Source: Novosphingobium sp. G106 (GTDB lineage: Bacteria; Pseudomonadota; Alphaproteobacteria; Sphingomonadales; Sphingomonadaceae). From it: DNA of 64,000 nucleotides. The notes under the pieces were generated by a model, which saw only the letters and a program-made list of their open reading frames with translations, searched no databases and had not been told where the DNA came from. Position numbers and translations under genes: made by a program. This document shows, in pieces, positions 1-7,707 of this stretch. Numbering within the stretch: the stretch's first letter is position 1; each line of letters begins with the position of its first letter. The stretch is from assembly GCF_019075875.1 (NCBI RefSeq), contig NZ_JAHOOZ010000001.1, positions 1,178,001-1,242,000 on the forward strand. The letters are read 5' to 3'.

Positions 1-1509
1 ATCGACGGCGGCGAGGCGATGGTGATCAATGCCAATGCCAACAAGATCGAGGCGGTGACACCGATCGACCGGCGCACGGGCATTTACCTTTACACCGCGC
101 GCAGCTCGGACCTGCTCGCCTTCAGCCAGGGGCAGCGCGCGCAGAACATCGTCAAGGCCTACGAAGTGCTGACCAGCCGGGCGCGGGTGCTGCAGTTGCG
201 CTTCAACGTCGCGCTGTTCGTCTTCTCGCTGGCGCTGGTCGGCCTGTCGGTGTGGATCGCGCTGCGTTTCGCCGACCGTCAGGTGAAGCCGCTCTACGAG
301 CTCGTCGACGCCGCGCGGCGGGTCGGCAGCGGGAACTATGCGCTGCGCGTCGAAGGCCGCACCGGCGCCGACGAGATCGGCCTGCTCAACCGTGCGTTCA
401 ACCGCATGAGCGCGCAGATCGAGGGGCAGACCCAGGCGCTGGTCTCGGCCAACGAACAGTTGCAGGAGCGTAGCGGGTTCATCGAAGCGGTTCTGGGATC
501 GGTCAGCGCGGGCATCATTGCGCTCGACGACGAGGGCAACGTCCTGCTGATGAACAGCACCGCGCAGAGGCTGCTGCTCGACCGCAACGGACCCACCGCC
601 GTCGGAGTGCCGCTCGAGGACGTGTCGCAGCAGCTTGCCGGCCTGGTGGCTTCGGACCTGTCGAGCGGCATCATCCAGTACGCGAAGGGCGGCGAACTGC
701 TGACGCTGGCGATCAAGGTCAGCCGCGACACGCGCGGGCCGGTGATCACCTTCGAGGACATCACCCGCCAGCTGCTCGACCAGCGCCAGGCCGCTTGGTC
801 CGACGTCGCGCGGCGCATCGCCCACGAGATCCGCAACCCGCTGACCCCGATCCAGCTCGCCACCGAGCGGCTCAACCGACGCTATGCCAAGCAGATCGAG
901 ACCGACCGGCCGCTGTTCGAGGAACTGACCGCCACGATTATCCGCCAGGTTGGCGACCTCAGGAAGATGGTCGACGAGTTTTCCTCATTCGCGCGGCTGC
1001 CCAAGCCCGTGTTCCGCACCGAGGATCCCGTCGCGCTCGCACGACAGTCCTTGTTCCTCCAGGAAGTTTCGCGGCCCGACATCGATTTCCGCTTTTCGGC
1101 CGGGGAGGGCATCACCACGATCGCCTGCGACCGCCACCAGTTCGGCCAGGCCATGACCAACGTGCTCAAGAACGCGGTCGAGGCGATCGAGGCGCGAGCC
1201 AAGAACGAAAGTGCCGATTATCGGGGCTTGATAGCGGTTACCATGGCACGTGGCGACAAGGACAATGTCGTCGTGTCCATAGTGGACAACGGCATTGGCC
1301 TGCCCCAGGACGGCGAGCGGATCATCGAACCCTATGTGACCACGCGCGAGAAGGGCACCGGCCTGGGCCTCGCCATCGTCAACAAGATCGTCGAGGAACA
1401 TGGCGGCGAAATGAACTTCGGCCCGGCCGAGGGGGGCGGAAGCAGCGTCAGCATGAGCTTCGCCTGCGATCCGCTCGCGCTCGGACGCGGGTCGGAGGCA
1501 GCGGAATGA
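1..1509 (+). CDS. ntrY: NtrY-family sensor histidine kinase (5' end outside window)
   Basis: Membrane sensor kinase that phosphorylates NtrX in nitrogen or redox signalling. The frame is already open at base 1, so the N-terminal periplasmic and membrane part is missing; 502 residues are visible. In order: a membrane helix near residues 67-90, a HAMP linker, a PAS-like domain (about 155-260), the dimerisation box IAHEIRNPL with the phospho-accepting His near residue 275, and an ATPase domain with N box NVLKNAVEAI, G1 DNGIGL and G2 GTGLGLAIV. It ends 25 bp before ntrX, so the pair is an operon. The family is secure from domain order and partner; the signal sensed is not visible. Confidence 0.9.
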   Translation: MDGGEAMVINANANKIEAVTPIDRRTGIYLYTARSSDLLAFSQGQRAQNIVKAYEVLTSRARVLQLRFNVALFVFSLALVGLSVWIALRFADRQVKPLYELVDAARRVGSGNYALRVEGRTGADEIGLLNRAFNRMSAQIEGQTQALVSANEQLQERSGFIEAVLGSVSAGIIALDDEGNVLLMNSTAQRLLLDRNGPTAVGVPLEDVSQQLAGLVASDLSSGIIQYAKGGELLTLAIKVSRDTRGPVITFEDITRQLLDQRQAAWSDVARRIAHEIRNPLTPIQLATERLNRRYAKQIETDRPLFEELTATIIRQVGDLRKMVDEFSSFARLPKPVFRTEDPVALARQSLFLQEVSRPDIDFRFSAGEGITTIACDRHQFGQAMTNVLKNAVEAIEARAKNESADYRGLIAVTMARGDKDNVVVSIVDNGIGLPQDGERIIEPYVTTREKGTGLGLAIVNKIVEEHGGEMNFGPAEGGGSSVSMSFACDPLALGRGSEAAE

Positions 1510-1534
1510 AATCTATGAGTGAATTGGAGGACAC

Positions 1535-2935
1535 ATGGCGCTCGATATCCTGATCGTCGACGACGAACGCGACATTCGCGAGCTCGTGGCCGGCGTACTC
1601 AGCGATGAAGGCTACGATTGCCGGACTGCGGGTGACAGCCAGTCGGCGCTGGATGCCGTCGATCAGCGCCGCCCGTCGCTGGTCCTGCTCGACGTCTGGC
1701 TGCACGGCAGCGCGATGGACGGGCTGGAAGTGCTCGACGCGCTGAAGGCGCGCGAGCCCGACCTGCCGGTGATCATCTTCTCGGGCCATGGCAACATCGA
1801 TACCGCTGTCGCTGCGATCGCCCGCGGCGCCGTGGATTTCATCGAAAAACCGTTCGAGGCCGAACGCCTGCTCCACCTCGTCGGCAAGGCGACCGAGACC
1901 GAGCGTCTCCGGCGGGAAAACGCCCGGCTGCGGCAGGACTTCAGCCAGATCGAGGAGTTCACCGGTAGCAGCACGGCGATCAATCAGGTGCGCGCGACGC
2001 TGAAACGCGTCGCCAACACCGGCAGTCGCCTGCTCATCACCGGTCCGGCGGGGGTCGGCAAGGAAGTCGCCGCGCGGCTGCTGCACAGCTGGAGCCCGCG
2101 CGCCAGCCATGCCTTCGTCAGCGTCAATTCGGCGCGGATCACGCCCGAGCGCTTCGAGCAGGAGCTGTTCGGCGAGGAGGTCGACGGCAGCCTGGTGCGC
2201 CCCGGGCTGCTCGAAATGGCCGATGGCGGCACGCTCTACCTCGACGAGGTGGCCGACATGCCGCTCTCTACCCAGGCGCGCATCCTGCGCGTGCTGACCG
2301 AGCAGGCCTTCGTCCGGGTCGGCGGGCACCGCCAGATCCGCGTCGATGTCCGCGTCGTCTCGTCGACTTCGCGCAATCTAGAGCGCGAGATCGCCGAGCG
2401 GCGCTTCCGCGAGGATCTGTTCTACAGGCTCAACGTTGTCCCGGTCACTGTCCCGGCCTTGTCCGAGCGGCGGGAAGATGTCCCGGGCCTGGTGAACCAG
2501 TTCTTCGCCCGCTACGCCAACGAGCAGGGCGTACCCCCGCCGACCGTTTCTCCCGAGGCGATGACCGCGCTCCAGGCCTACGAATGGCCCGGAAACGTCC
2601 GGCAACTGCGCAACGTTGTCGAGCGGACAGTGATATTGACACCGCGCGACAGGCTCGAGCGGATCGAGGCCAACATGCTCCCGCCCGAAATCCTCAGCGG
2701 CCGGCTGCAGAGCGATTCGCTGATGTCGGCGATGATGGGGGTGCCGCTGCGCGAAGCACGCGAGACTTTCGAGCGGGAATATCTCAAGGTCCAGATTCGG
2801 CGGTTCTCGGGAAACATCTCCAAGACAGCCGCCTTCATCGGCATGGAGCGGTCTGCGCTGCACCGCAAACTCAAGCTCCTGGGCATGGCGGAGCGGCGGG
2901 AAGGCGTGCTTGAGGACGACGAAATCGAAGTGTAG
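1535..2935 (+). CDS. ntrX: NtrX-type response regulator (REC-AAA+-Fis)
   Basis: Cytoplasmic transcription regulator paired with NtrY. Residues 1-120 are a receiver domain with the acidic pair at 9-10 and phospho-acceptor Asp53 (LLDVW). Residues about 145-365 are an AAA+ domain with Walker A GPAGVGKE at 170-177, and the C-terminus is a Fis-type helix-turn-helix (GNISKTAAFIGMERSALHRK). The GAFTGA loop that contacts sigma-54 is absent: the stretch after ELFGEE reads VDGSLVRPGLLEMA. This fits NtrX family members that do not act as classic sigma-54 activators. GGAGG lies about 6 bases before the ATG. Length 466 aa is normal. Domain order separates it from NtrC only together with the adjacent NtrY. 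Confidence 0.9.
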   Translation: MALDILIVDDERDIRELVAGVLSDEGYDCRTAGDSQSALDAVDQRRPSLVLLDVWLHGSAMDGLEVLDALKAREPDLPVIIFSGHGNIDTAVAAIARGAVDFIEKPFEAERLLHLVGKATETERLRRENARLRQDFSQIEEFTGSSTAINQVRATLKRVANTGSRLLITGPAGVGKEVAARLLHSWSPRASHAFVSVNSARITPERFEQELFGEEVDGSLVRPGLLEMADGGTLYLDEVADMPLSTQARILRVLTEQAFVRVGGHRQIRVDVRVVSSTSRNLEREIAERRFREDLFYRLNVVPVTVPALSERREDVPGLVNQFFARYANEQGVPPPTVSPEAMTALQAYEWPGNVRQLRNVVERTVILTPRDRLERIEANMLPPEILSGRLQSDSLMSAMMGVPLREARETFEREYLKVQIRRFSGNISKTAAFIGMERSALHRKLKLLGMAERREGVLEDDEIEV

Positions 2936-3066
2936 TCCCTCCGCAATCTTTCGCGTTTACGCAGGCGCAGCAAAAGGATAGGAATTCACTGACTAACGAA
3001 CGGTCCGGCGTAAGCCGGGCCAGATTGCGGACTGCATAAGCGGCCGCCAAGAAAATGGAGAAAGTG

Positions 3067-3645
3067 ATGACAGGACGTACGCTTTCCGCGCGCCCCAAGC
3101 CGACGCCGCCTGCCGCGGCCGAGACGGCGCCCGTTCCCGCCGGCACCACCGCTCCCAGCGGCAAGGGCGGGCAGAACCTCCAGGACCAGTTCCTGAACCT
3201 GTTGCGCAAGAACAAGACTCCGGTCACCATGTTCCTGGTCAAGGGCGTCAAGCTCCAGGGCATCGTTACCTGGTTCGACAATTTCTCGATCCTGCTGCGC
3301 CGCGATGGCCAGTCGCAGCTCGTTTACAAGCACGCGATCTCGACGATCATGCCTTCGACGCCGATCGACGCGCGCCAGTTCGGCGCGGGCTCGGAAAACG
3401 GCAAGAAGCAGCGCCTGCTGCAGGACGTGTTCCTCTCGAGCATCCGCAATGCCGGGGTCCAGGTGACCATGTTCCTGGTCAACGGCGTCATGCTCCAGGG
3501 CCGCATCGCCGCCTATGACCTGTTCTGCATGCTGCTCGAGCGCGAGGGTTACGTCCAGCTCGCCTACAAGCATGCGGTGTCGACGATTCAGCCGGTGACA
3601 CCGGTGGATCTGACCGGTGAGACCGACGAAGAAGACGTCGGCTGA
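3067..3645 (+). CDS. hfq: RNA chaperone Hfq with two Sm domains in one chain
   Basis: Hfq binds small RNAs and mRNAs as a six-subunit Sm ring. This protein is 192 aa, about twice a usual Hfq, and holds two complete domains: residues about 38-100 ([16 protein letters not shown] ... [12 protein letters not shown]) and about 118-180 ([14 protein letters not shown] ... [12 protein letters not shown]). The YKHA motifs lie at 87-90 and 167-170, exactly 80 residues apart. Both copies keep the Gln of the LQD motif and the Tyr-Lys-His triad; the rim basic patch is weaker in copy 2 (RN instead of RK). A Pro/Ala-rich leader precedes copy 1. An ATG at 3055 is also in frame, but GGAG at 3057-3060 fits the 3067 ATG. 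Three chains could close a pseudo-hexamer (inference). Confidence 0.93.
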   Translation: MTGRTLSARPKPTPPAAAETAPVPAGTTAPSGKGGQNLQDQFLNLLRKNKTPVTMFLVKGVKLQGIVTWFDNFSILLRRDGQSQLVYKHAISTIMPSTPIDARQFGAGSENGKKQRLLQDVFLSSIRNAGVQVTMFLVNGVMLQGRIAAYDLFCMLLEREGYVQLAYKHAVSTIQPVTPVDLTGETDEEDVG

Positions 3646-3662
3646 CCGCCAAGGATAAAGAG

Positions 3663-5009
3663 ATAGAACGAGAGGACCTGAAAGGCGAGGTCACGCGCGG
3701 AGCGCGGGCCGTCGTCGTCTGCCCCCAGCTACGCGGCAAGAGCGGCTCCGGCCAGGATGCCGAGGCTCGTCTGGAGGAAGGGAAGGGGCTTGCCCTGGCG
3801 ATCGGGATCGAGGTGGTGGATGCGTTCATCATTCCGATCCGCGAGGCGAGGGCGGCCACGCTGTTCGGCGAGGGCCAGGTCCGCAACATCGAGATCGCCT
3901 GCAACCAGTCCGAGGCCGAGCTGGTCATCGTCGACGGTTCGCTTTCAGCGATCCAGCAACGCAATCTCGAGGAAAAGCTCAAGCGCAAGGTGATCGACCG
4001 CACCGGCCTGATCCTCGAAATCTTCGGCGAGCGCGCGGCTACGGCCGAAGGCCGGCTGCAGGTCGAACTGGCCCATCTCGACTACCAGGCCGGCCGCCTC
4101 GTGCGCAGCTGGACCCACCTCGAACGCCAGCGCGGTGGCTTCGGCTTCCTCGGCGGCCCGGGCGAAACCCAGATCGAAGCTGACCGCCGACTGATCCGCG
4201 ACCGCATGGCGCGGCTCCGGCGGGAACTCGATCAGGTGCGCCGCACGCGCGGACTGCACCGCGACCGGCGGGAAAAGGCACCCTGGCCCGTGGTTGCGCT
4301 CGTCGGCTATACCAATGCCGGAAAATCAACGCTTTTCAATCGCCTGACCGGGGCGGAAGTGATGGCCGAGGACCTGCTCTTCGCCACGCTCGACCCGACG
4401 ATGCGCGCGATCCGTCTTCCGGGGCTCGACAAGGCGATCCTGTCGGACACTGTCGGCTTCATTTCCGACCTGCCGACCCAGCTCGTCGCCGCCTTCCGCG
4501 CGACGCTCGAGGAAGTGACCGGCGCCGACGTCGTGCTCCACGTCCGCGACATCGCCAATCCGGACAGCGAAGCGCAGAAGCGTCAGGTCCTGAACGTACT
4601 TGCCGAGCTCGGCATCGTCGACGAAGTCGCCGATGAGCGGGAAGAGGACGAGGCACCGCGCATGCCGATCGTCGAGATCTGGAACAAATGGGATCTGCTT
4701 CCCGCCGACCGGACTAACGAGCTCCTCGACATCATCGCGCATCACGCCGACGAGGTCATCGTACCGGTCTCGGCGGTCACCGGTCAGGGATGCGACGAGC
4801 TGCTCGAGACCGTGAGCCGGCTTCTGACCGCCGACGCCCAGGTCTACAGCTTCCTGCTTCCCGCCGGAGAAGGGCAGAAGCTCGCCTGGCTTCAAGCGCA
4901 CGGCGAGGTTCTGGTCGAGGAGGATGGTGGGGAAGGGGAGCAGGGTCCGTTGCTGCGCATCCAGGTCAGGCTGTCTCCTCGCGAGATGGGCCGCTATTCT
5001 CGTCTGTAA
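3663..5009 (+). CDS. hflX: GTPase HflX (ribosome-associated); no standard start codon
   Basis: HflX is a GTPase that binds 50S subunits and rescues or splits stalled ribosomes. The HflX N-terminal domain (residues about 20-200), the glycine-rich FGFLGGPGETQIE loop, Walker A GYTNAGKST near residue 215, DTVGF and NKWD are all present. Homology starts near base 3690, yet no ATG, GTG or TTG occurs in frame before a GTG at 3813, which would remove about 50 conserved residues. An ATA at 3663 sits 7 bases after AAGGA (3651-3655) and would give MEREDLKGEV and a normal 448 aa; a CTG at 3678 is the other option. The start may be a true rare codon or an ATG-to-ATA change. The gene follows hfq by 17 bp, the usual order. 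Confidence 0.88.
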   Translation: MEREDLKGEVTRGARAVVVCPQLRGKSGSGQDAEARLEEGKGLALAIGIEVVDAFIIPIREARAATLFGEGQVRNIEIACNQSEAELVIVDGSLSAIQQRNLEEKLKRKVIDRTGLILEIFGERAATAEGRLQVELAHLDYQAGRLVRSWTHLERQRGGFGFLGGPGETQIEADRRLIRDRMARLRRELDQVRRTRGLHRDRREKAPWPVVALVGYTNAGKSTLFNRLTGAEVMAEDLLFATLDPTMRAIRLPGLDKAILSDTVGFISDLPTQLVAAFRATLEEVTGADVVLHVRDIANPDSEAQKRQVLNVLAELGIVDEVADEREEDEAPRMPIVEIWNKWDLLPADRTNELLDIIAHHADEVIVPVSAVTGQGCDELLETVSRLLTADAQVYSFLLPAGEGQKLAWLQAHGEVLVEEDGGEGEQGPLLRIQVRLSPREMGRYSRL

Positions 5010-5116
5010 GGCTCATACGGTGCGTTGAGCGGCCTTTTGGCTATCGGTGCCTGTAAATCTCGATTTTGCGCTTAGAGGAGCTCTGAGGGGATTTCTTCTT
5101 AGGAAGGCGTGCGGGG

Positions 5117-5908
5117 CTATGCCCCATTTTGCCTTTCGAGGGCCTTTACAGCGCGCCAAAGCGCTTCCTGGCTGTCGAGGTCCAGCGAGGCGAAGTCGAC
5201 GCTCTGAGCGGCTGCCAGGGCTTCCATGGCGCGGAAGCGCGTTTCGAACTTGGCATTCGCAGAGCGCAGAGCGTCCTCCGGGGCAATGCCATAGGCGCGG
5301 ACGAGGTTGACCGCGGCGAACAGCAGGTCGCCGGCTTCCTCTGGGCGGGAACTTTCGTCTGCCTCGGCAAGCTCGTCCATTTCCTCGCGGACCTTGCCGG
5401 CTGGACCGGTGGGATCGGGCCAGTCGAACCCGACACGCGCGGCGCGCTTCTGCAGCTTCTCGGCGCGCATCAGCGCCGGCAGCGCCACGGCCACGCCGTC
5501 GAGCGCGCTGGTCGCGCCCTTGGCCTCCCGCTCAGCGGCCTTCAGGGCTTCCCAGCGGTGCGTTTGACCTAGGCCGTCGTCGGCCAAGTCGCCGAAGATG
5601 TGCGGATGGCGTGCTTCGAGCTTCGCGGAGATCGCCGCGGCGACATCCTGGAAGGCGAAGTGACCAGCTTCTTCGGCCATGCGGGCGTGAAACACGACCT
5701 GGAGCAGCAGATCGCCGAGCTCGTCGCGCAGCGCGTGGAGATCCTCACGCTCGATCGCGTCGGCGACTTCGTAGGCTTCCTCGATCGTATAGGGCGCAAT
5801 CGTCGCGAAGGATTGCGCGCGGTCCCACTCGCAACCCGAAACGGGGTCGCGCAGCCGCGCCATGATCGCGAGGAGGCGGTCGAGAGGAGGTTCTTGCTGG
5901 CCGGTCAT
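5117..5908 (-). CDS. mazG: Nucleoside triphosphate pyrophosphohydrolase MazG
   Basis: MazG hydrolyses NTPs and dNTPs to the monophosphate and pyrophosphate, cleaning the nucleotide pool. The 263-aa protein has the two-repeat MazG fold: repeat 1 near residues 10-120 with the metal-binding EExxE..ExxD pattern (TIEEAYEVADAI then DELGDLLLQVVFHARMAEE), and a second, weaker repeat near 165-250 (EEMDELAEA then EAGDLLFAAVNLVRAYG). It lies tail to tail with hflX, 107 bp away, and stands upstream of nothing on its own strand here. Length and motifs match bacterial MazG; confidence is high. Confidence 0.93.
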   Translation of the reverse strand: MTGQQEPPLDRLLAIMARLRDPVSGCEWDRAQSFATIAPYTIEEAYEVADAIEREDLHALRDELGDLLLQVVFHARMAEEAGHFAFQDVAAAISAKLEARHPHIFGDLADDGLGQTHRWEALKAAEREAKGATSALDGVAVALPALMRAEKLQKRAARVGFDWPDPTGPAGKVREEMDELAEADESSRPEEAGDLLFAAVNLVRAYGIAPEDALRSANAKFETRFRAMEALAAAQSVDFASLDLDSQEALWRAVKALERQNGA

Positions 5909-5953
5909 TTTGGAATGATAATATATATTATGTTAAATTGGATCGGAGCCGAA

Positions 5954-5973
5954 AGGCCCCCTGCGAGGGGCTT
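5954..5973 (-). terminator. Hairpin at the end of the holB-metG-tatD operon
   Basis: On the minus strand a 7-bp stem (one G-T pair) with a 6-base loop (AAGCCCC ... GGGGCCT-like) starts at the stop codon of the small membrane protein and is followed by CTTTCGG. The run of T is short, so this is a moderate intrinsic-terminator call. It fits the end of a five-gene operon. Confidence 0.45.
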
Positions 5974-6143
5974 CATGCCGCGAAACGCTGGAGGACGAAA
6001 GCCAGCGCGGCGATAATCACCACCCAGATCCCTGCCATCAGCGCGGTCTTGCCGAAATCGAGCTGTCGGTGCCGCAATGCACGCACCGCCAGGAACAGCG
6101 ACGCCATGATCGTCACGAGCGCAACGATCATGTTGCCGTTCAT
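5973..6143 (-). CDS. Small two-helix membrane protein, 56 aa, unknown function
   Basis: The start ATG overlaps the stop of the upstream metallo-hydrolase gene by four bases (ATGA), which points to translational coupling. The protein starts MNGNMIVALVTIM and ends ALAFVLQRFAA. It has two hydrophobic stretches (residues about 4-20 and 34-52) around a short basic loop with RALRHRQ, as expected of a small inner-membrane hairpin. No Pfam family is recognised by eye. It is the last gene of the holB-metG-tatD-MBL operon, directly before a hairpin. The overlap, hydrophobic pattern and position support a real gene; the function is unknown. Confidence 0.7.
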   Translation of the reverse strand: MNGNMIVALVTIMASLFLAVRALRHRQLDFGKTALMAGIWVVIIAALAFVLQRFAA

Positions 6144-6919
6144 GCGGCGAGCTCCATTCCGTCATAGCCGACTTCGATATGAGCAGGAATTTCGCGGCTG
6201 AGCTGCGTGTAGTCCAGCGACTTGTCGAGATGCGTCAGCACCGCGCGGCGGACACGCGCGGCCTCGGCCAGCTCCAGCGCCATGCCGAGATGCGCGTGCG
6301 TCGGATGCGGCTCACGGCGCAGGCAGTCGATCACCAGGATGTCGCAGCGGTCGAACAGCGCGACCATCTCGGACGTAACCGCGCTGAAATCCGTGGCGTA
6401 GCCGATCGACGCGCCGTCGCATTCGAAACGGTAGCCGGTCGACTGCGCCGGACCGTGCGGCATCTGGCACGATGCCACGGCAAATCCGGCACAGAGCCGT
6501 AGCTTGTCGAGCGTTTCGAGTTCGACGATCGTCGGATAGCCGAACTCGCCGGCGAAAACGTATGAGAACCGCTGGCGCAGCCGCCGCGCGGTTTCGGTCG
6601 AGGCATAGCCCGGCAGCGGACCGGCGCGGCCATAGCGCATCGGCCGGAGGTCATCGATGCCGTGGACGTGGTCGGCGTGGTCGTGCGTCCAGAACACCGC
6701 GTCGATCCGGTCGATCCGGCTTGCAAGCAGTTGCGCCCGCAGATCGGGCGATGTGTCGACCAGCAGCCGCTTGCCTTCGTCGCTTTCGACGATGATCGAA
6801 ACGCGCGTGCGGCGGTTCCGCGGATCGGCGGGATCGCATTCGCCCCAGTCGCCGCCGGCGACATCACCGACGCGCGGAACGCCTGTCGACGTGCCGCTGC
6901 CGAGCATGATCAGCTTCAC
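6140..6919 (-). CDS. MBL-fold metal-dependent hydrolase (PhnP-like)
   Basis: Cytoplasmic metallo-beta-lactamase-fold hydrolase of the group that includes PhnP phosphodiesterase. The N-terminus MKLIMLGSGTSTGVPRVG and the metal motif THDHADH (residues about 81-87) are typical, followed by a DCLRREPHPTHAHL segment with a further metal ligand and a conserved late His (LTHLDKSLDY). At 259 aa it has the family length. It overlaps tatD upstream by 4 bases and the small membrane gene downstream by 4 bases, so three genes are coupled. The substrate is unknown; there are no phosphonate genes nearby, so the PhnP name should not be taken as function. Confidence 0.88.
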   Translation of the reverse strand: MKLIMLGSGTSTGVPRVGDVAGGDWGECDPADPRNRRTRVSIIVESDEGKRLLVDTSPDLRAQLLASRIDRIDAVFWTHDHADHVHGIDDLRPMRYGRAGPLPGYASTETARRLRQRFSYVFAGEFGYPTIVELETLDKLRLCAGFAVASCQMPHGPAQSTGYRFECDGASIGYATDFSAVTSEMVALFDRCDILVIDCLRREPHPTHAHLGMALELAEAARVRRAVLTHLDKSLDYTQLSREIPAHIEVGYDGMELAA

Positions 6920-7707
6920 GCGGCCGCTCGCGTCGCTTGCGTCTTGGCAAACAGGTCGAAGAAGTTGCGCGTCGTGGCTTCGGCCAGCGCTTCCGGCGTT
7001 TGCCCGCGAAGCTGGGCGACGAAACGGCAGGTGTCGGCGGTAAAGGCCGGCTCGCAGGTCTGCCCGCGGTGCGGAATTGGCGCGAGAAACGGCGCGTCGG
7101 TCTCCAACAACATCCTGCCGGCGGGAAGTTCTGCGGCGACCGCCTGGAGATCCCTGGCGTTCTTGAAGGTCACGATACCCGATAGCGAGATGGTAAGGCC
7201 AAGGTCGAGCATCTGTCGCGCGAAGTCGGCCGATGCGGTGAAGCAGTGGATCAGCGCCGGGAAAGCGCCCTGCTCCATTTCCTCGGCGATGATCCGGGCC
7301 GTATCGTCCTCGGCGTCGCGCGTGTGGACGATCAGCGGCAGCCCGGTCACGCGGGCTACACCGATATGGGTACGGAACAGCGCCTGCTGCGTCGCGCGGT
7401 CGGAATGGTCGTAATAGTAGTCGAGCCCGGTCTCGCCGATGGCGACGACCTTGGGATGCTCGGCCGCCTCGATCAGCGCCGCCGCGCCGAGATCGGCATG
7501 GGCATCGGCCTCATGCGGATGGATGCCGACGCTGGCCCAGACGTTGTCCTCGCGCGCCGCAGTGCCGATGACCTGGTCCCATTCGCGCCGGCGCGTCGAG
7601 ATATTGAGAAAACCGCCGATTCCCGCCTCGTGGGCACGTGCAATGACGCCCTGCTGATCCTCGACCAGGCCCTTGTATTCGAGGTGGCAATGCGAATCGA
7701 TCAGCAT
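6916..7707 (-). CDS. tatD: TatD family metal-dependent DNase
   Basis: TatD-type hydrolases are TIM-barrel 3'-5' exonucleases that act in DNA repair or quality control. The protein (263 aa) begins MLIDSHCHLEY with the HxH metal pair, has the central Glu in AIGETGLDYYYD, the IVHTRDAEDD His, the LIHCFTASADFA motif and the late Asp in LLETDAPFLAPIPHRG. All are family hallmarks. Its ATG follows the metG stop with no gap, and its end overlaps the MBL gene. This metG-tatD-MBL order is common in proteobacteria. Confidence 0.93.
   Translation of the reverse strand: MLIDSHCHLEYKGLVEDQQGVIARAHEAGIGGFLNISTRRREWDQVIGTAAREDNVWASVGIHPHEADAHADLGAAALIEAAEHPKVVAIGETGLDYYYDHSDRATQQALFRTHIGVARVTGLPLIVHTRDAEDDTARIIAEEMEQGAFPALIHCFTASADFARQMLDLGLTISLSGIVTFKNARDLQAVAAELPAGRMLLETDAPFLAPIPHRGQTCEPAFTADTCRFVAQLRGQTPEALAEATTRNFFDLFAKTQATRAAA

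Noticed and set aside
5008..5037. Imperfect hairpin after hflX (AAGG-CTCA ... TGAG-CGG-CCTT then T)
   Set aside because: Only 4+4 base pairs with a 3-base bulge and a 10-base loop; too weak to list as a terminator.
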